Notes: generated by a model from the letters alone, not told the origin. Positions 24,841 to 36,142 are shown, counted from the first letter of the stretch. The stretch is DNA of 64,000 nucleotides from Heterobasidion occidentale (GCA_039111635.1 JBCAQO010000003.1:2232001-2296000); one strand, 5' to 3'. Program-made: numbers and translations.

Positions 24841-25636
24841 TACAGTGTAGTGGTAGTCCTTGTCTCACTGGTAGTCCTTGACACACCTCCAATAAAACTT
24901 CTGCATTTCACTTCCCAAAATCTTCATAAAATCATATCAGCTATACGTACCATGTGTGCATGTTTGTACAGAAATCTGTGGTCCCTTGTGCGAAGATGCA
25001 TTCCGGGCAAGAGCATATACATCAGGAATGGCCAAAATTAAGCCATAATTAACTTTCATATGCTAAATTGCTCCACAGTTGGAATTTAAGCACCCTCCAA
25101 AAAGCACCTGGGTATTTAGCCTGGTTAAATGTGTACCTAATACAGTAGATTTGAAAGAAATCCATCTAGGTTTGGATCGTAGAGAGCCTTTGAGATAACA
25201 AGTGTGACGCGACTCGGAGCCCCACACCGAGACGCCTCGCGCGTCGCCTCTAACCATTGTTGCCGACTGAATTTCTCTACCTCTCATTGCAGGTCCTCTT
25301 CACCAGATCTATCTGAAATCAACACAACAGGGTGCCAATTATCTCAACAAGATAAGAAAACAAAGTTATTGAAGGACAATGAGGCCCGCATGCAGGTTGC
25401 AGTAGCATGCCGTGACAGTGTCACGCTGTGTCAAGGACCCCCATTCCGTGACATTTCGCTATTGTTCCAAAACATTTGATAGTGACACATTTCTGGTGCC
25501 ATTCCATCACAAAAAATTCTGAGACATCTCCTTTACATACAGAATCTATGATAATTTTTTTGAGGTTGTGGGAGCAATGAGGAAAGCAGGAATTTAATCA
25601 CAAATCTGGTGAGACAAGGACTACCACTACACTGTA
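24841..25636. mobile_element. MITE-like element with 28-bp inverted ends
   Basis: Bases 24,841-24,868 and 25,609-25,636 are perfect reverse complements over 28 bp. Read inward they start TA-CAGTGTAGTGG, so the element proper would be 24,843-25,634 flanked by a TA duplication, as in Tc1/mariner-type MITEs. No transposase frame is present in the 796 bp. Shorter copies of the CCTTG...CAC words recur inside. Confidence 0.75.
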
Positions 25637-25847
25637 TATGAGTAGATCTGGTTATAAAAGTCTCATTTTGATCGAACGTGAACGACTCGTATCGCACTGA
25701 GCCGAGCTCAAATCAAACACCAATGAATGATTCATCTAATTCAATGTTCTGGGATCTATCTGTATCGACTCGAGTCGATTCTCAAATTAGTTCTGGTGCG
25801 TTCAAAATCTAGCCACATCTATCCATATCTCATCACATAGGTGAACA
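25637..25847. other. remnant between MITE and LTR element A
   Basis: Unique-looking AT-rich DNA, presumably part of the candidate TIR element. No gene seen. Confidence 0.4.
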
Positions 25848-25852
25848 TCTAT

Positions 25853-26154
25853 TGTTATGACTTGACCGATCGGGGCCCTTCGCGGCCGGTCTAACCGATG
25901 GATCAAGCATCACATGCTAGGCGGCTCCACTACGGAGCGTACACCAAGGTATTCGGCATGTCCTTAGGAGCCGACAAGACCGATGGTTCTTCAAGACATC
26001 GGTAAAGGCTATATTGGAGGGACACGAGGCTCACAGAGTTCACACAGTAATGAAGAGGCGTATTCACATGCCATGGGTTTAGGGCTTATGGGTAAGCATC
26101 TCGTCGCACCATGATGGATCAGTGCGACTGGAGAAGTACAAGAGTAGGCGCCGA
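25853..26154 (+). repeat. 5' LTR of element A, first part
   Basis: The first 302 bp of the 621-bp LTR, ending in the CCGA that was duplicated when element B inserted. It matches 45,454-45,755. Confidence 0.92.
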
Positions 26155-27228
26155 TGATGAGCATGTACCCGCGCTAGGGTCCGAGGGAGGTATTCGGGAA
26201 GCTTTGGGGAGATACCGAACAGCGTTAGACGAGTACCGAAGATGCCGACTTGCACCGAACACGGTCGGTCCCCACCCGACCGACCGCAACCCTCCAAAGG
26301 ACGTTCGGCAGCACTTGGGTCAGTTCGCCCACACTTCACGTACTTACCATGACCACACAGGGGTGTTACGATAGGTGGTTACGAGATCGGAGCCAGTCTT
26401 CCGTGTCGGCCGATGTGCTCCGTGAGTCGGTCGGTCCTTATCGCTTATCTTCCCGACCTCCACATGGTCGGTCAAACGCGATTTTGTACCATTACTTGGC
26501 CACCCTGGCCGTACGATACCTCTTCTTTATTTTCATTGGTTCTCCAACGCCTGTTCCGGCTACCTACGCTCGGGCGACGGATCCCGAACGTTCGGGATTT
26601 CGCCATCGCTGATTAACTTTTACCTTGTCACCTTCGGAACCCATATGGACATCTCACCTACCTTCTTATCTTCTCTGATCGCTAAGGCTTGGCGCCCATT
26701 CGACATCTACTCTCATTTCTTGTTTAATATTTACTTAGGGGCTCTGTTTACTATAAAAACCTACATACAACTCTGGAATAAACCAGCTTTCGCACCCCAC
26801 AGTTCAGAGCTCATTCGCACTCGTCTCAACCATCAAAATCGTCTTCGTCGACTCCCGAAAACTTGTCATCCCGTTGTTCGGCCTTGTTCGCGTTCGTACT
26901 CGTCTCTTCGCTCGTACCCCTCGTCCTCCCTCGTATATTGTCAGAGTCCTGTGTGGCTCTTGAAGCACGTAGTTGTCGGTCGCGACACTACTTCTCGTTA
27001 CCGACCGAATCCCCGACTTGACCGACCGAACGTTCGGTCGGTGTTCGACGCAGTCCCGAAACCGTTCGGGCGCTATAATCTCACACTCCTCGCTGCTTCT
27101 CAGTACGCCATCGATTTCTAAAGTCATCACTAACAATTCCTTGTGTATTAGATACTAGCTCCAGCACCCCTGCATTAGAGGTTGTTTTGGTGTTGTGCTC
27201 GGCACTTAGAGCCACCTCTAGCGTAACA
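26155..27228 (+). repeat. 5' LTR of element B
   Basis: 1,074 bp. A TATAAAA at 26,752-26,758 is a likely promoter element. It contains two long perfect palindromes centred on GAACGTTC: 18 bp at 26,581-26,598 and 22 bp at 27,021-27,042. Confidence 0.93.
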
Positions 27229-27231
27229 TTT

Positions 27232-27248
27232 TGGAGCCCACCGCGAGG
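27232..27248 (+). other. primer-binding site candidate of element B
   Basis: Three bases after the LTR end comes TGGAGCCCACCGCGAGG. It begins with TGG, as expected for pairing with a tRNA 3' CCA end. The tRNA was not identified. Confidence 0.55.
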
Positions 27249-27733
27249 GGTTAGTATTCAAAATTACCTCAAGGAATCTACGTCGCTCGTCCCGACCAAC
27301 AGCGGAGCGCGAAGAACGACAAACAGTTATCGATAGCTTCAATACTCAGGAAACATCTGCCGACCGAAGTTTGTTCGGAGACGCCGATATAGTCCCGGAG
27401 CATCTATCCCACCATCACTATCTTGATCTTGAATCCTCGCCATCGCTCTCGCCGCCACCCGACTCCACTTTCTTCTTAACCCCACCGTCGTCGCCGAACC
27501 GATCGCTACTCCCGCCGATTTCCCCCATCCTCGACCTTGCGCTCTTAGAACAATCACCCCTGTCTCCTATACCATCTCTCCACGACTCCATCTCACCGTT
27601 AATCCCACGCAGCCCCGTCTTCTGGACGCCGACCATCCGACCAACTTCGCTAGAACGCTCCTTCGAACCAGCGACTCCATCCCCGATCACCTTAGCAAAC
27701 AATACCTTCTCCCCCACCTTTGACTTTCTCACT

Positions 27734-29980
27734 ATGGCAACCCCATCCATGCCCGCTCGTGGAGATCGAACGGCCCCGACCTTTGACCCCCATCAACCCC
27801 GCGAATTGAGACGATATTTCGCCGATCTGGACTTCCACTTCGTTCGGTCTGCGGTAGAAGACGAGCAGGAAAGGAAGAAACACGCTTGCCGATTCCTGGA
27901 CGTCGACACCTGTGAGCTTTGGGAATCGCTCACCACTTTCACCGACGCCACGAAGACATTCAAGGAGTTCTGCGAAGAAGTCTACAGACTGTACCCCGGA
28001 TCAGAGGAAGAGCGCAAATGGTCGGTATCGGATATGGACAAGCTAGTCGGCGAAACGAGCAGGGTCGGCATCTTGTCTCTCAGCGAACTCGGCGACTATC
28101 ATCGGCGATTTCTGGCGATCACGGTATTCCTCCTCAGCAAGGCACGAATCTCGGTCGCCGAACAAGGACGCGCCTTCGCTAGAGGATTCCAACCGGAGCT
28201 ATGGGCAAGAATCTCTCAACGTCTACAACTCAAGTTCCCCGATCATTTCCCAGACGACCCGTACAACCTCCAGGACATCCACGATGCGGCCCGATTCGTC
28301 TTGCACGGCACCACAGCCGCCTACAGCACTACGTCTACCGACATCTCTCGAGCAGCCCCCGCCGCGCCGCCCACCAACGCGATCAAGGCCGAAGACCTGG
28401 CGACCATGTTCGAACGACTCACCGACACCTTCGTCAAGGCCATTGCAGCTCAAGGGACGTCCAGGCCAGCCGATCGACCATCCCGACAACCAGGACAAGG
28501 CGGCGACAACTGCATGTTCTGCGGCAGTCCCGAACACTTCATGCGCGCCTGTCCCGAGGTCACCGAATACATTCGGATCGGCAAATGCAAGCGGAATATC
28601 GAAGGGAAGGTTGTATTGTCAAGTGGGGCATTCGTACCCAGAGAAATCACGGGTAGTAATCTGAAGGACCGAGTTGACGAATGGCACCGCAGGAATCCAG
28701 GCCAGTTGGCGACTGGACAGATGATGTTTACGGTAAACGCGGCGCCGACTCACCCGATGACGATAGCCTCCCGTCGCGATTCACCCTCATTGCTGGAGGT
28801 CACCCCGACTTACCAACTCACCGACGTCCAGCGAATCGCAAGCCTCGAACGCGAACTATTCACACTCCGAACGCGGGGCGCGAGGGCACGCGAAATGGCG
28901 CAGACGGGACGTTCGGCATCTACCCCTTCACCGGCCCCCGAACGACGAGCAAGGACCGAAACTCCCGAACCCGAGCCCCGACCGACATCCCCGACTCAGC
29001 GACCGCCCCCGGTACCAGCCAAGGACGATGCTCCAATCCACCCATACGCCAAAGCCCAGGACGCCACCTACGCACCACCGCACGAGCGCAACATGGGAGC
29101 CCCGGCGAAGATACCCTCGGCAAAGAAGGACGCTCCGGCCTACAAAACTACGGCGCCGATCTACGACGAGAAGGTAGCAGCCGAGGTCTACAACAGGGCG
29201 ATGGCCACTCAGGTGACGCTTACCCAGCGCGAACTACTCTCCCTCTCCGCCGAAGTCCGTTCGCAGGTCAGGGAAGCCACGTCAGCACGCCGATCGCCTA
29301 CCAAAGACGCCAGCAATGTTCGGACCTTCTACCAAGATGCCGATCTACCCTATGCCATCGACGATCTCGAACCACCGACTCGACCGACCGTCTCCTCCTT
29401 CGTCAATGTCCTGCACCAGCCTGAAACACCTCCACCTGGCGCGATCATCATCCCCGACACGTACGAAACATATCTGAAGAGTCTACAGCCCGGTCAGATT
29501 CCTCTGCCGTTGATAGTCGCTAAAGAATCTTCTGCCCTAAGGTCCATTGTTCCCCTCGTCGATCACCAACAGGAAGTCGAATGCGTCATTGACCCGGGTT
29601 CACAAGTCATCGCCATGTCGGAAGGCATTTGCAATGAACTGGCGCTCATATACGACCCCGAAATTGTCCTCAATATGCAGTCGGCGAATGGCGAAATCGA
29701 CCGATCCTTGGGCCTGGCACGCAACGTGCCATTCCTCATCGGCGACATCACCCTGTACCTCCAAGTCCACATCATTCGGAACCCAGCCTACGACGTTCTC
29801 CTCGGTCGGCCCTTCGACATCCTCACCGAAAGTATCGTCAAAAATTATTCAAACGAAGACCAGACGATCACCATCAGAGACCCGAACACGGGACGACGAG
29901 CCACCATTCCAACGATCAGACGAGGACCCCCTCGAGTCCTTCACCGAAGACAAGCGGGTTTTCGCGACTCGATGAATTGA
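27734..29980 (+). CDS. element B gag-protease polyprotein
   Basis: The first in-frame ATG is at 27,734 (MATPSMPARGDRTAPTFDPH), giving 748 residues. The frame is open upstream as far as the LTR, but without an ATG. The N-terminal capsid-like part (PRELRRYFADLDFHF...RKKHACRFLD) is followed by a zinc knuckle CMFCGSPEHFMRAC (C-X2-C-X4-H-X4-C, about 28,512) and a Pro-rich linker. A retroviral-type aspartic protease follows, with the catalytic motif written VIDPGS rather than DSG (about 29,586), and GRPFDIL. It ends MN-TGA at 29,978-29,980. Pol lies in the -1 frame. Confidence 0.88.
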   Translation: MATPSMPARGDRTAPTFDPHQPRELRRYFADLDFHFVRSAVEDEQERKKHACRFLDVDTCELWESLTTFTDATKTFKEFCEEVYRLYPGSEEERKWSVSDMDKLVGETSRVGILSLSELGDYHRRFLAITVFLLSKARISVAEQGRAFARGFQPELWARISQRLQLKFPDHFPDDPYNLQDIHDAARFVLHGTTAAYSTTSTDISRAAPAAPPTNAIKAEDLATMFERLTDTFVKAIAAQGTSRPADRPSRQPGQGGDNCMFCGSPEHFMRACPEVTEYIRIGKCKRNIEGKVVLSSGAFVPREITGSNLKDRVDEWHRRNPGQLATGQMMFTVNAAPTHPMTIASRRDSPSLLEVTPTYQLTDVQRIASLERELFTLRTRGARAREMAQTGRSASTPSPAPERRARTETPEPEPRPTSPTQRPPPVPAKDDAPIHPYAKAQDATYAPPHERNMGAPAKIPSAKKDAPAYKTTAPIYDEKVAAEVYNRAMATQVTLTQRELLSLSAEVRSQVREATSARRSPTKDASNVRTFYQDADLPYAIDDLEPPTRPTVSSFVNVLHQPETPPPGAIIIPDTYETYLKSLQPGQIPLPLIVAKESSALRSIVPLVDHQQEVECVIDPGSQVIAMSEGICNELALIYDPEIVLNMQSANGEIDRSLGLARNVPFLIGDITLYLQVHIIRNPAYDVLLGRPFDILTESIVKNYSNEDQTITIRDPNTGRRATIPTIRRGPPRVLHRRQAGFRDSMN
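29956..29962 (+). promoter_or_regulatory. -1 ribosomal frameshift heptamer GGGTTTT
   Basis: In the gag frame the bases read G|GGT|TTT, the canonical X-XXY-YYZ pattern, 15 nt before the gag stop. Slipping back one base enters the pol frame, which is open from here on. A small hairpin (TTGATC-CGA-GATCAA, 29,977-29,991) lies 14 nt downstream, farther than usual. Confidence 0.6.
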
Positions 29981-32900
29981 TCCGAGATCAAGGAGAAGTT
30001 GCACTGATCATTTCCACCGATCATGATACCCCCAATTTCCCACTTATCGAAGCGTCCTCAGATTTCCATTCTCTATCTCCCTCTCGTCGCGATCTCTGTC
30101 TCAAGTACATTATGGCCTCTGATTTGGGGCCCGAAAATCATCTCAAAAACAATCTCGATTCCGATATGTCATCTTTATTTTCCTTAGTCGTCCCCGGTTC
30201 TTTCCATTCCACTAATATCGCCGACCCGGTCGCCATCTTCGCCGCCAAGCGCAAGTACAAACCGGTCGCACAGAAAACACGACCAGTCTTGGCCGACCTC
30301 CCCGAAAAATTCCGAATCGTTCGGAACATCCTTGGTGACCCTCTCGCTACCCTTCCGACGCTGACACCGAACCCGCCACCCTTCACGCCGACCGGAAGAT
30401 ACACAGCCGAACGACGTGACCTCATCGATAAAGTCCACTCAGACGACTTCCTTTGGCCGGCCGAACGACAGCTCATGCACCATTTCATGTGTCTACAAGA
30501 GATGGGATTCGCCTGGGACGATTCGGAACGCGGACGTTTCTGCGAGGAATTCTTTCCTCCAGTCAATATGCCGGTGGTCGAACACAAGCCCTGGGTTCAA
30601 CGCAACATTCCGATTCCACCAGGCATCTACGACGAAGTGTGCCGACTTATCAAAACCAAGATCGCCGCTGGAGTCTATGAGCCGTCGAATTCGTCCTACC
30701 GATCGCGCTGGTTTACGGTCGTCAAGAAGACGAATAGCACCTCCACTGGCACCAAACTCCGAATCGTTCACAGCCTCGAACCCCTGAACGCCGTCACCAT
30801 CCAGCATTCAGGTGTGCCCCCATATACCGATCAGATCGCTGAACAGTTTGCAGCTCGCGCTTGCGGCGGCATTCTGGATCTCTATGTCGGCTATGACGAA
30901 CGAGGGCTAGCCGAATCATCTCGCGACTTCACCACATTCCAGACCCCATTCGGCGCCCACCGACTTGTCACCCTGCCCATGGGATGGACAAATTCGGTCC
31001 CGATCTTCCACGACGACGTCACCCACATCCTCCAGCCAGAGATCCCAGACACCACCATTCCTTTCATCGACGACGTTCCGATTCGGGGCCCGCCGACCCG
31101 ATACGAACTTCCGAACGGAGGCTTCGAGACGCATCCCGACAACCCCGGCATACGACGGTTTGTGTGGGAACACTTTCAAGGCCTCAATCGAGTGGTTCAG
31201 CGGATGAAGTATAGCGGAGGGACCTTTTCGGGACACAAGGCGACACTCTGCGCAGCCGAAATCACGGTGGTCGGCCATCGGTGCACGTATGAAGGACGAT
31301 TACCCGACGAGTCTAGGGTAGAGTCAATTATGAAGTGGGGACCTTGCAGGGATCTCTCTGACGTTCGGGCATTCTTGGGGACAATCGGTGTCGTTCGGAT
31401 CTTCATTCGGAATTTTGCACACAGGGCGCATGCACTGACTATGTTAACGCGCAAAGATTTTCCATTCGTGTTCGGCCCAGACCAGATAGCGGCCCAGGAC
31501 GACCTCCGGTCAGCACTTCTCGAATCGCCAGCCCTTCGGCCGATCGACTATGGGTCGGCGGCCAACGTCATCCTCGCCGTCGATACCTCACAAATCGCGG
31601 TCGGCTTCCACCTCTGTCAATGCGCACTCGACAATCCACGGGTTCGGTACTATGCCCGATTCGGCTCCATCACCCTTAACGACCGCGAATCGCGATTCTC
31701 CCAACCCAAGCTCGAACTCTACGGCCTCTTCCGCGCCCTCCGATCACTCAAAATGTATCTCATCGGCGTTCGGAACCTGATAGTCGAAGTAGACGCACGC
31801 TACATCAAGGGCATGCTCACTAACCCGGATCTCGAACCCAGCGCTAGCATCAATCGGTGGATCGTCTCCATCCTCACCTTCCATTTCACACTTGTCCACG
31901 TCCCCGGCACCTCTCACGGCCCCGATGGTCTCTCCCGACGACCACCACAACCCGCCGACCGACCCGAACCCGAAGACAACTTTGACGACTGGATCGACAA
32001 TCTCTACGGCTTCCTCCATCAGATCAACAACACGTTCCCCACCTCCATCTCAACCTCGACAACCGCTATCTTTACCTCCTCACTCATAGGCGACCTCCCG
32101 ACCGATGCCGACTCCGACGACGAAGGCCCAACCATCGACTATTCGGATATCCCAAGATCGCAGAAAGCTGTGGAAGCCGAGGAACGCCTATGGTTGGTCC
32201 GCGACTGGCACCGAACATTGGTTCGGCCCCCTTCTCTCTCCGACTCCGAATATGCCACCTTCCTACGATATTGCACTGAGTTCTTTATCGCAGCCGACAA
32301 GCTATGGAGAAAAGACTCACACGGTCGACATAAGATCGTTGCAGCCCCCTCTAGTCGGATCACAATTCTCACTGCCGCCCACGACGACGTTGCTCACAAG
32401 GGTTTCTACGCCACGACCGCCTTGGTCGCCGAACGCTTCTGGTGGCCGCACATGAGGCAAGATATTTCCTGGTTTGTTCGGACATGTCACCTTTGCCAGA
32501 TTCGCCAGACTCGCAACGTCCTCATTCCCCCAACCGTCGCCACGCCTGCACCCCTCTTCGCGAAGATGTATATGGACACCATGCACATGCCGACCGCTGG
32601 TGGTTTCAAGTATCTCGTTCAAGGTCGCTGTTCGGTATCGCACTACCCCGAATTCCGGATGCTGCGACGCGAAACAAGCTCAGCCCTCGCCGACTGGATC
32701 TTCGAGGATATCCTGTGCCGATGGGGAACATTGGTAGAGATCGTCTCCGACAACGGACCAGCATTCGTCAAGGCGCTCGACCAGTTAGCGAAAAAGTACC
32801 ACGTTCGGCACCATCCGTATTTCGGGCTACAATTCTCGCGCCAACGGCATCGCCGAACGACCTCACTTCGACGTTCGGCAGGCTCTGTTCAAAGCCGTTG

Positions 32901-33609
32901 ATGGAGATCAGGCCAAGTGGAATCGTGCAGCTCATTTCGTATTCTGGGCTGATCGCATTACTGTTCGGCGCCGAATGGGTTGCTCGCCATACTTCGCAGC
33001 GACCGGAACCCATCCCCTTCTCCCCTGGACATCGCCGAAGCCACCTACCTCCTGCCACCGCCGACCACAACCCTCAGCACCACCGACCTCATCGCCCGAC
33101 GTGCCATGGCCTTGCAGAAACGCCGATCGGACCTCGCCCACCTTCGCAGCTCAGTAGTCGGCGCCCGTGTCCAGGCCGCCATCCGATTCGAACAACAGCA
33201 TTCGGCCACCCTTCGCGACTTCAATTTCCACCGAGGCTCACTTGTCCTGATGCGCAACACAGCCATAGAAAAGGCGCTCAATCGGAAGATGCGACCACGG
33301 TACTTGGGACCATTGCTGGTGATTTCTAGGAACCGAGGAGGAGCGTATATTCTGGCCGAACTTGACGGATCGGTCTTTGATCGGCCAGTGGCAGCATTCC
33401 GCATTATTCCTTACTTTGCTCGCAGATCTCTGAAGCTCACCGACCTTGAAGCCCTCCTCGACATCTCACAAGCACGCCTTCGGGCCATGGAAGAATCCAG
33501 ATCGAACGACGACGACGCTGAAGACGACGATGCCGACGAAGAGGATACCGACACCAGCTCCATCCGATCAGCAGAAGACGACGATGTGGCTTCGGCGACT
33601 TCCGACTAG
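29963..33609 (+). CDS. element B pol (RT-RNaseH-integrase), two frameshifts
   Basis: The reverse transcriptase is seen from about 30,600 (IPPGIYDEVCRLI) through LPMGWTNSVPIFHDDV to the active site FIDD (IPFIDDVPIRGP; FIDD replaces the commoner YxDD). RNase H follows (ILAVDTSQIAVGFHL, then LELYGLFRALRSLKMYLIG). The integrase has the H-H-C-C finger (HDDVAHKGFY...CHLCQIRQT) and core residues (MYMDTMHM, IVSDNGPAF). The frame breaks at about 32,800-32,830 and again at the CCCC run 33,022-33,025. It is then open to 33,609 and ends in an acidic tail. Only a repair of both breaks would give a full protein. Confidence 0.85.
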
Positions 33610-33650
33610 ACCCACCCTCCCCCCTTCGCTCTCTTCGGTCGGTGACTGGG

Positions 33651-33677
33651 GACAGTCACGATTTCAGTAGGGAGGAG
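33651..33677 (+). repeat. first copy of duplicated polypurine tract, element B
   Basis: This 27-bp sequence (GACAGTCA...AGTAGGGAGGAG) recurs with one mismatch at 34,713-34,739. The second copy directly abuts the 3' LTR and is the expected polypurine tract. The first lies 42 bp after the pol stop. Confidence 0.8.
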
Positions 33678-34091
33678 GATGCACAGATATACCCATTCCT
33701 TATTCCGATTCATTCGTCACAGACATGGACTGACACCCGATTATTTCCGCATCTCTTAGTACTTTTGCTGCCGACCAATCGCCGACCGAATAGTCGGCAC
33801 TCATTTTCCCCATCACTCCTTCAAGTACCAAGCCGCATTGAAGACTTCTTCCGATTTGCGCAAAACCATAGGGTTTTATGCCTGTGATGACATACTGAGG
33901 CTTCCCTAATATTCCAATTTATTTCTTCATTTCTGCCGAACGCTTCGCTTACAAGTACATTCACACAGCCATTTCGCCGACCGATTTCCCGAACAATGCC
34001 TCTAGTCTTCACCGAACGTCTCATTTAACTCAGGACAGTCCCTTCACTTTTATGATACATTTTACTATACTACAGAACCCTCGAAGCTATT

Positions 34092-34691
34092 CTACTCATC
34101 GGGAAGAAAGTCGTCCGACACCGACATTCCCGAATCGTCTGCCTCCGACGAGTCCTCGACCAAGACAACGTCGGGGGACGTGGATGGACCCGCCCGCACC
34201 TCGAGCGACTCTAGCTCAGCCTGCCACATCGCGACCGAGCGCGCCAGCGAAGCACGCGTACCCTCAGCCACCGCGATGCGGTACCGAAGCTCAGACGCGA
34301 TGCCTTGGGCGACGATGGGCGAGAGGCGAGAAGAGTCGGTAGGAGCGGGGAAGGCAGCCGAACGACGCGCGGGAAGGGCGGGTAGGAGCGAGGACGGCCC
34401 TAGCAGTGGTAGGAAGCCGCTGGACCGGCTTTCGGGTGCGAGCGGCTGCACCGAACAATACCGAACGATGAGCTCCCATCTCCAATCCAACCGAAAAATG
34501 ACTTACCTTTCGTTTGGGCGATGCTATCCCCGACTGACCGCACGGGGACAACCACCTCTACCTTACGACGCTTTAAGGGGCGTTCCCTCTCCTCCGCCTT
34601 CGGCGCCGACTGCTCCTTCGACTTCCCCTTTCCCTTCTCCTTCGACTTCCCCTTCCCCTTCTCCACGCCATTTTTTTCCGCTCCGACTCAT
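34092..34691 (-). pseudogene. antisense reading frame with a candidate intron inside element B
   Basis: On the minus strand, an ATG at 34,691 opens MSRSGKK. After a 7-A run the neighbouring frame gives a Lys/Glu-rich repeat and a nuclear-localisation-like KRRKVEVVVPV. A canonical donor (gtaagt, 34,506) and acceptor (tgcag, 34,446) define a 61-nt intron. Beyond it a frame runs 118 codons (APESRSSGFLPLLGPSSLLP...ELRYRIAVAEGTRASL) to an acidic end SVSDDFLPDE at 34,092. At least two one-base shifts, at homopolymers, prevent one continuous frame. I recognise no family. It could be a captured host gene fragment or chance antisense coding. Confidence 0.4.
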
Positions 34692-34712
34692 AGCCACCGA
34701 CCACTGACTGAG

Positions 34713-34740
34713 GACAGTCAGGATTTCAGTAGGGAGGAGA
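34713..34740 (+). other. polypurine tract of element B (second copy)
   Basis: The purine run AGTAGGGAGGAGA lies directly before the 3' LTR, as required for plus-strand priming. It is the second member of the 27-bp duplication. Confidence 0.75.
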
Positions 34741-35817
34741 TGATGAGCATGTACCCGCGCTAGGGTCCGAGGGAGGTATTCGGGAAGCTTTGGGGAGATA
34801 CCGAACAGCGTTAGACGAGTACCGAAGATGCCGACTTGCACCGAACACGGTCGGTCCCCACCCGACCGACCGCAACCCTCCAAAGGACGTTCGGCAGCAC
34901 TTGGGTCAGTTCGCCCACACTTCACGTACTTACCATGACCACACAGGGGTGTTACGATAGGTGGTTACGAGATCGGAGCCAGTCTTCCGTGTCGGCCGAT
35001 GTGCTCCGTGAGTCGGTCGGTCCTTATCGCTTATCTTCCCGACCTCCACATGGTCGGTCAAACGCGATTTGTACCATTACTTGGCCACCCTGGCCGTACG
35101 ATACCTCTTCTTTATTTTCATTGGTTCTCCAACGCCTGTTCCGGCTACCTACGCTCGGGCGACGGATCCCGAACGTTCGGGATTTCGCCATCGCTGATTA
35201 ACTTTTACCTTGTCACCTTCGGAACCCATATGGACATCTCACCTACCTTCTTATCTTCTCTGATCGCTAAGGCTTGGCGCCCATTCGACATCTACTCTCA
35301 TTTCTTGTTTAATATTTTACTTAGGGGCTCTGTTTACTATAAAAACCTACATACAACTCTGGAATAAACCAGCTTTCGCACCCCACAGTTCAGAGCTCAT
35401 TCGCACTCGTCTCAACCATCAAAATCGTCTTCGTCGACTCCCGAAAACTTGTCATCCCCGTTGTTCGGCCTTGTTCGCGTTCGTACTCGTCTCTTCGCTC
35501 GTACCCCTCGTCCTCCCTCGTATATTGTCAGAGTCCTGTGTGGCTCTTGAAGCACGTAGTTGTCGGTCGCGACACTACTTTCTCGTTACCGACCGAATCC
35601 CCGACTTGACCGACCGAACGTTCGGTCGGTGTTCGACGCAGTCCCGAAACCGTTCGGGCGCTATAATCTCACACTCCTCGCTGCTTCTCAGTACGCCATC
35701 GATTTCTAAAGTCATCACTAACAATTCCTTGTGTATTAGATACTAGCTCCAGCACCCCTTGCATTAGAGGTTGTTTTGGTGTTGTGCTCGGCACTTAGAG
35801 CCACCTCTAGCGTAACA
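34741..35817 (+). repeat. 3' LTR of element B
   Basis: 1,077 bp. It matches 26,155-27,228 except for five one-base length changes in homopolymer runs. Confidence 0.93.
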
Positions 35818-35821
35818 CCGA

Positions 35822-36140
35822 TGAGAAAGACGGCGGCCACAGCTCTCCTAGGATGGAAACCTGGAGAAGCACACGGACTCTTACCCTATACCCCATACAG
35901 TATATAAGGCCCATAGAATAGGCTGAGGATCTTCAGTCTATTCTCTTCGTTCACTCGTATCTTCGAATACGAAGCTCTTCGTTCTTACACAAGTCTTCAT
36001 ACTGTGTAACTTAGAGCCAATCATTATTCCCTCCTGTATCAACGTCTGATACGGTCGAGACTCCGTCCACCACTCAGTCCATTGTGCGACCTAGGGAAGA
36101 ACCTGTTACTCTTGGGTTACTGAACGAGCAGTTCGTAACA
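35822..36140 (+). repeat. 5' LTR of element A, second part
   Basis: The last 319 bp of the LTR, identical by eye to 45,756-46,074. It holds the promoter and the self-primer sequence described separately. Confidence 0.92.
35901..35944 (+). promoter_or_regulatory. element A promoter: TATA box and predicted RNA 5' end
   Basis: TATATAA at 35,901-35,907 is followed 27 nt later by AGTCTATTCT (35,935-35,944), a usual distance for the transcription start. These ten bases are the exact reverse complement of 36,143-36,152. Confidence 0.65.
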
Positions 36141-36142
36141 CT

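Larger units (their letters stand above)
26155..35817 (+). mobile_element. LTR retrotransposon B (Ty3/gypsy), nested in the 5' LTR of A
   Basis: LTRs start TGATGAGCATG and end GCGTAACA. The target CCGA is duplicated at 26,151-26,154 and 35,818-35,821. The insertion interrupts the LTR of A, so B is younger. The order is gag-protease, then RT-RNaseH-integrase with no chromodomain, then about 1.1 kb of extra DNA. The LTR copies differ only by five single-base homopolymer changes, so the insertion is very recent. Confidence 0.93.

Noticed and set aside
26039..26154. LTR of A and LTR of B read as one complex LTR
   Set aside because: The 3' LTR of A (45,454-46,074) is continuous across the junction, and CCGA is duplicated around B, proving nesting.
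27371..27733. Upstream extension of element B gag to a TTG at 27,371 or to the LTR
   Set aside because: The frame is open but has no ATG. The family-typical start MATPSMPARG is at 27,734.
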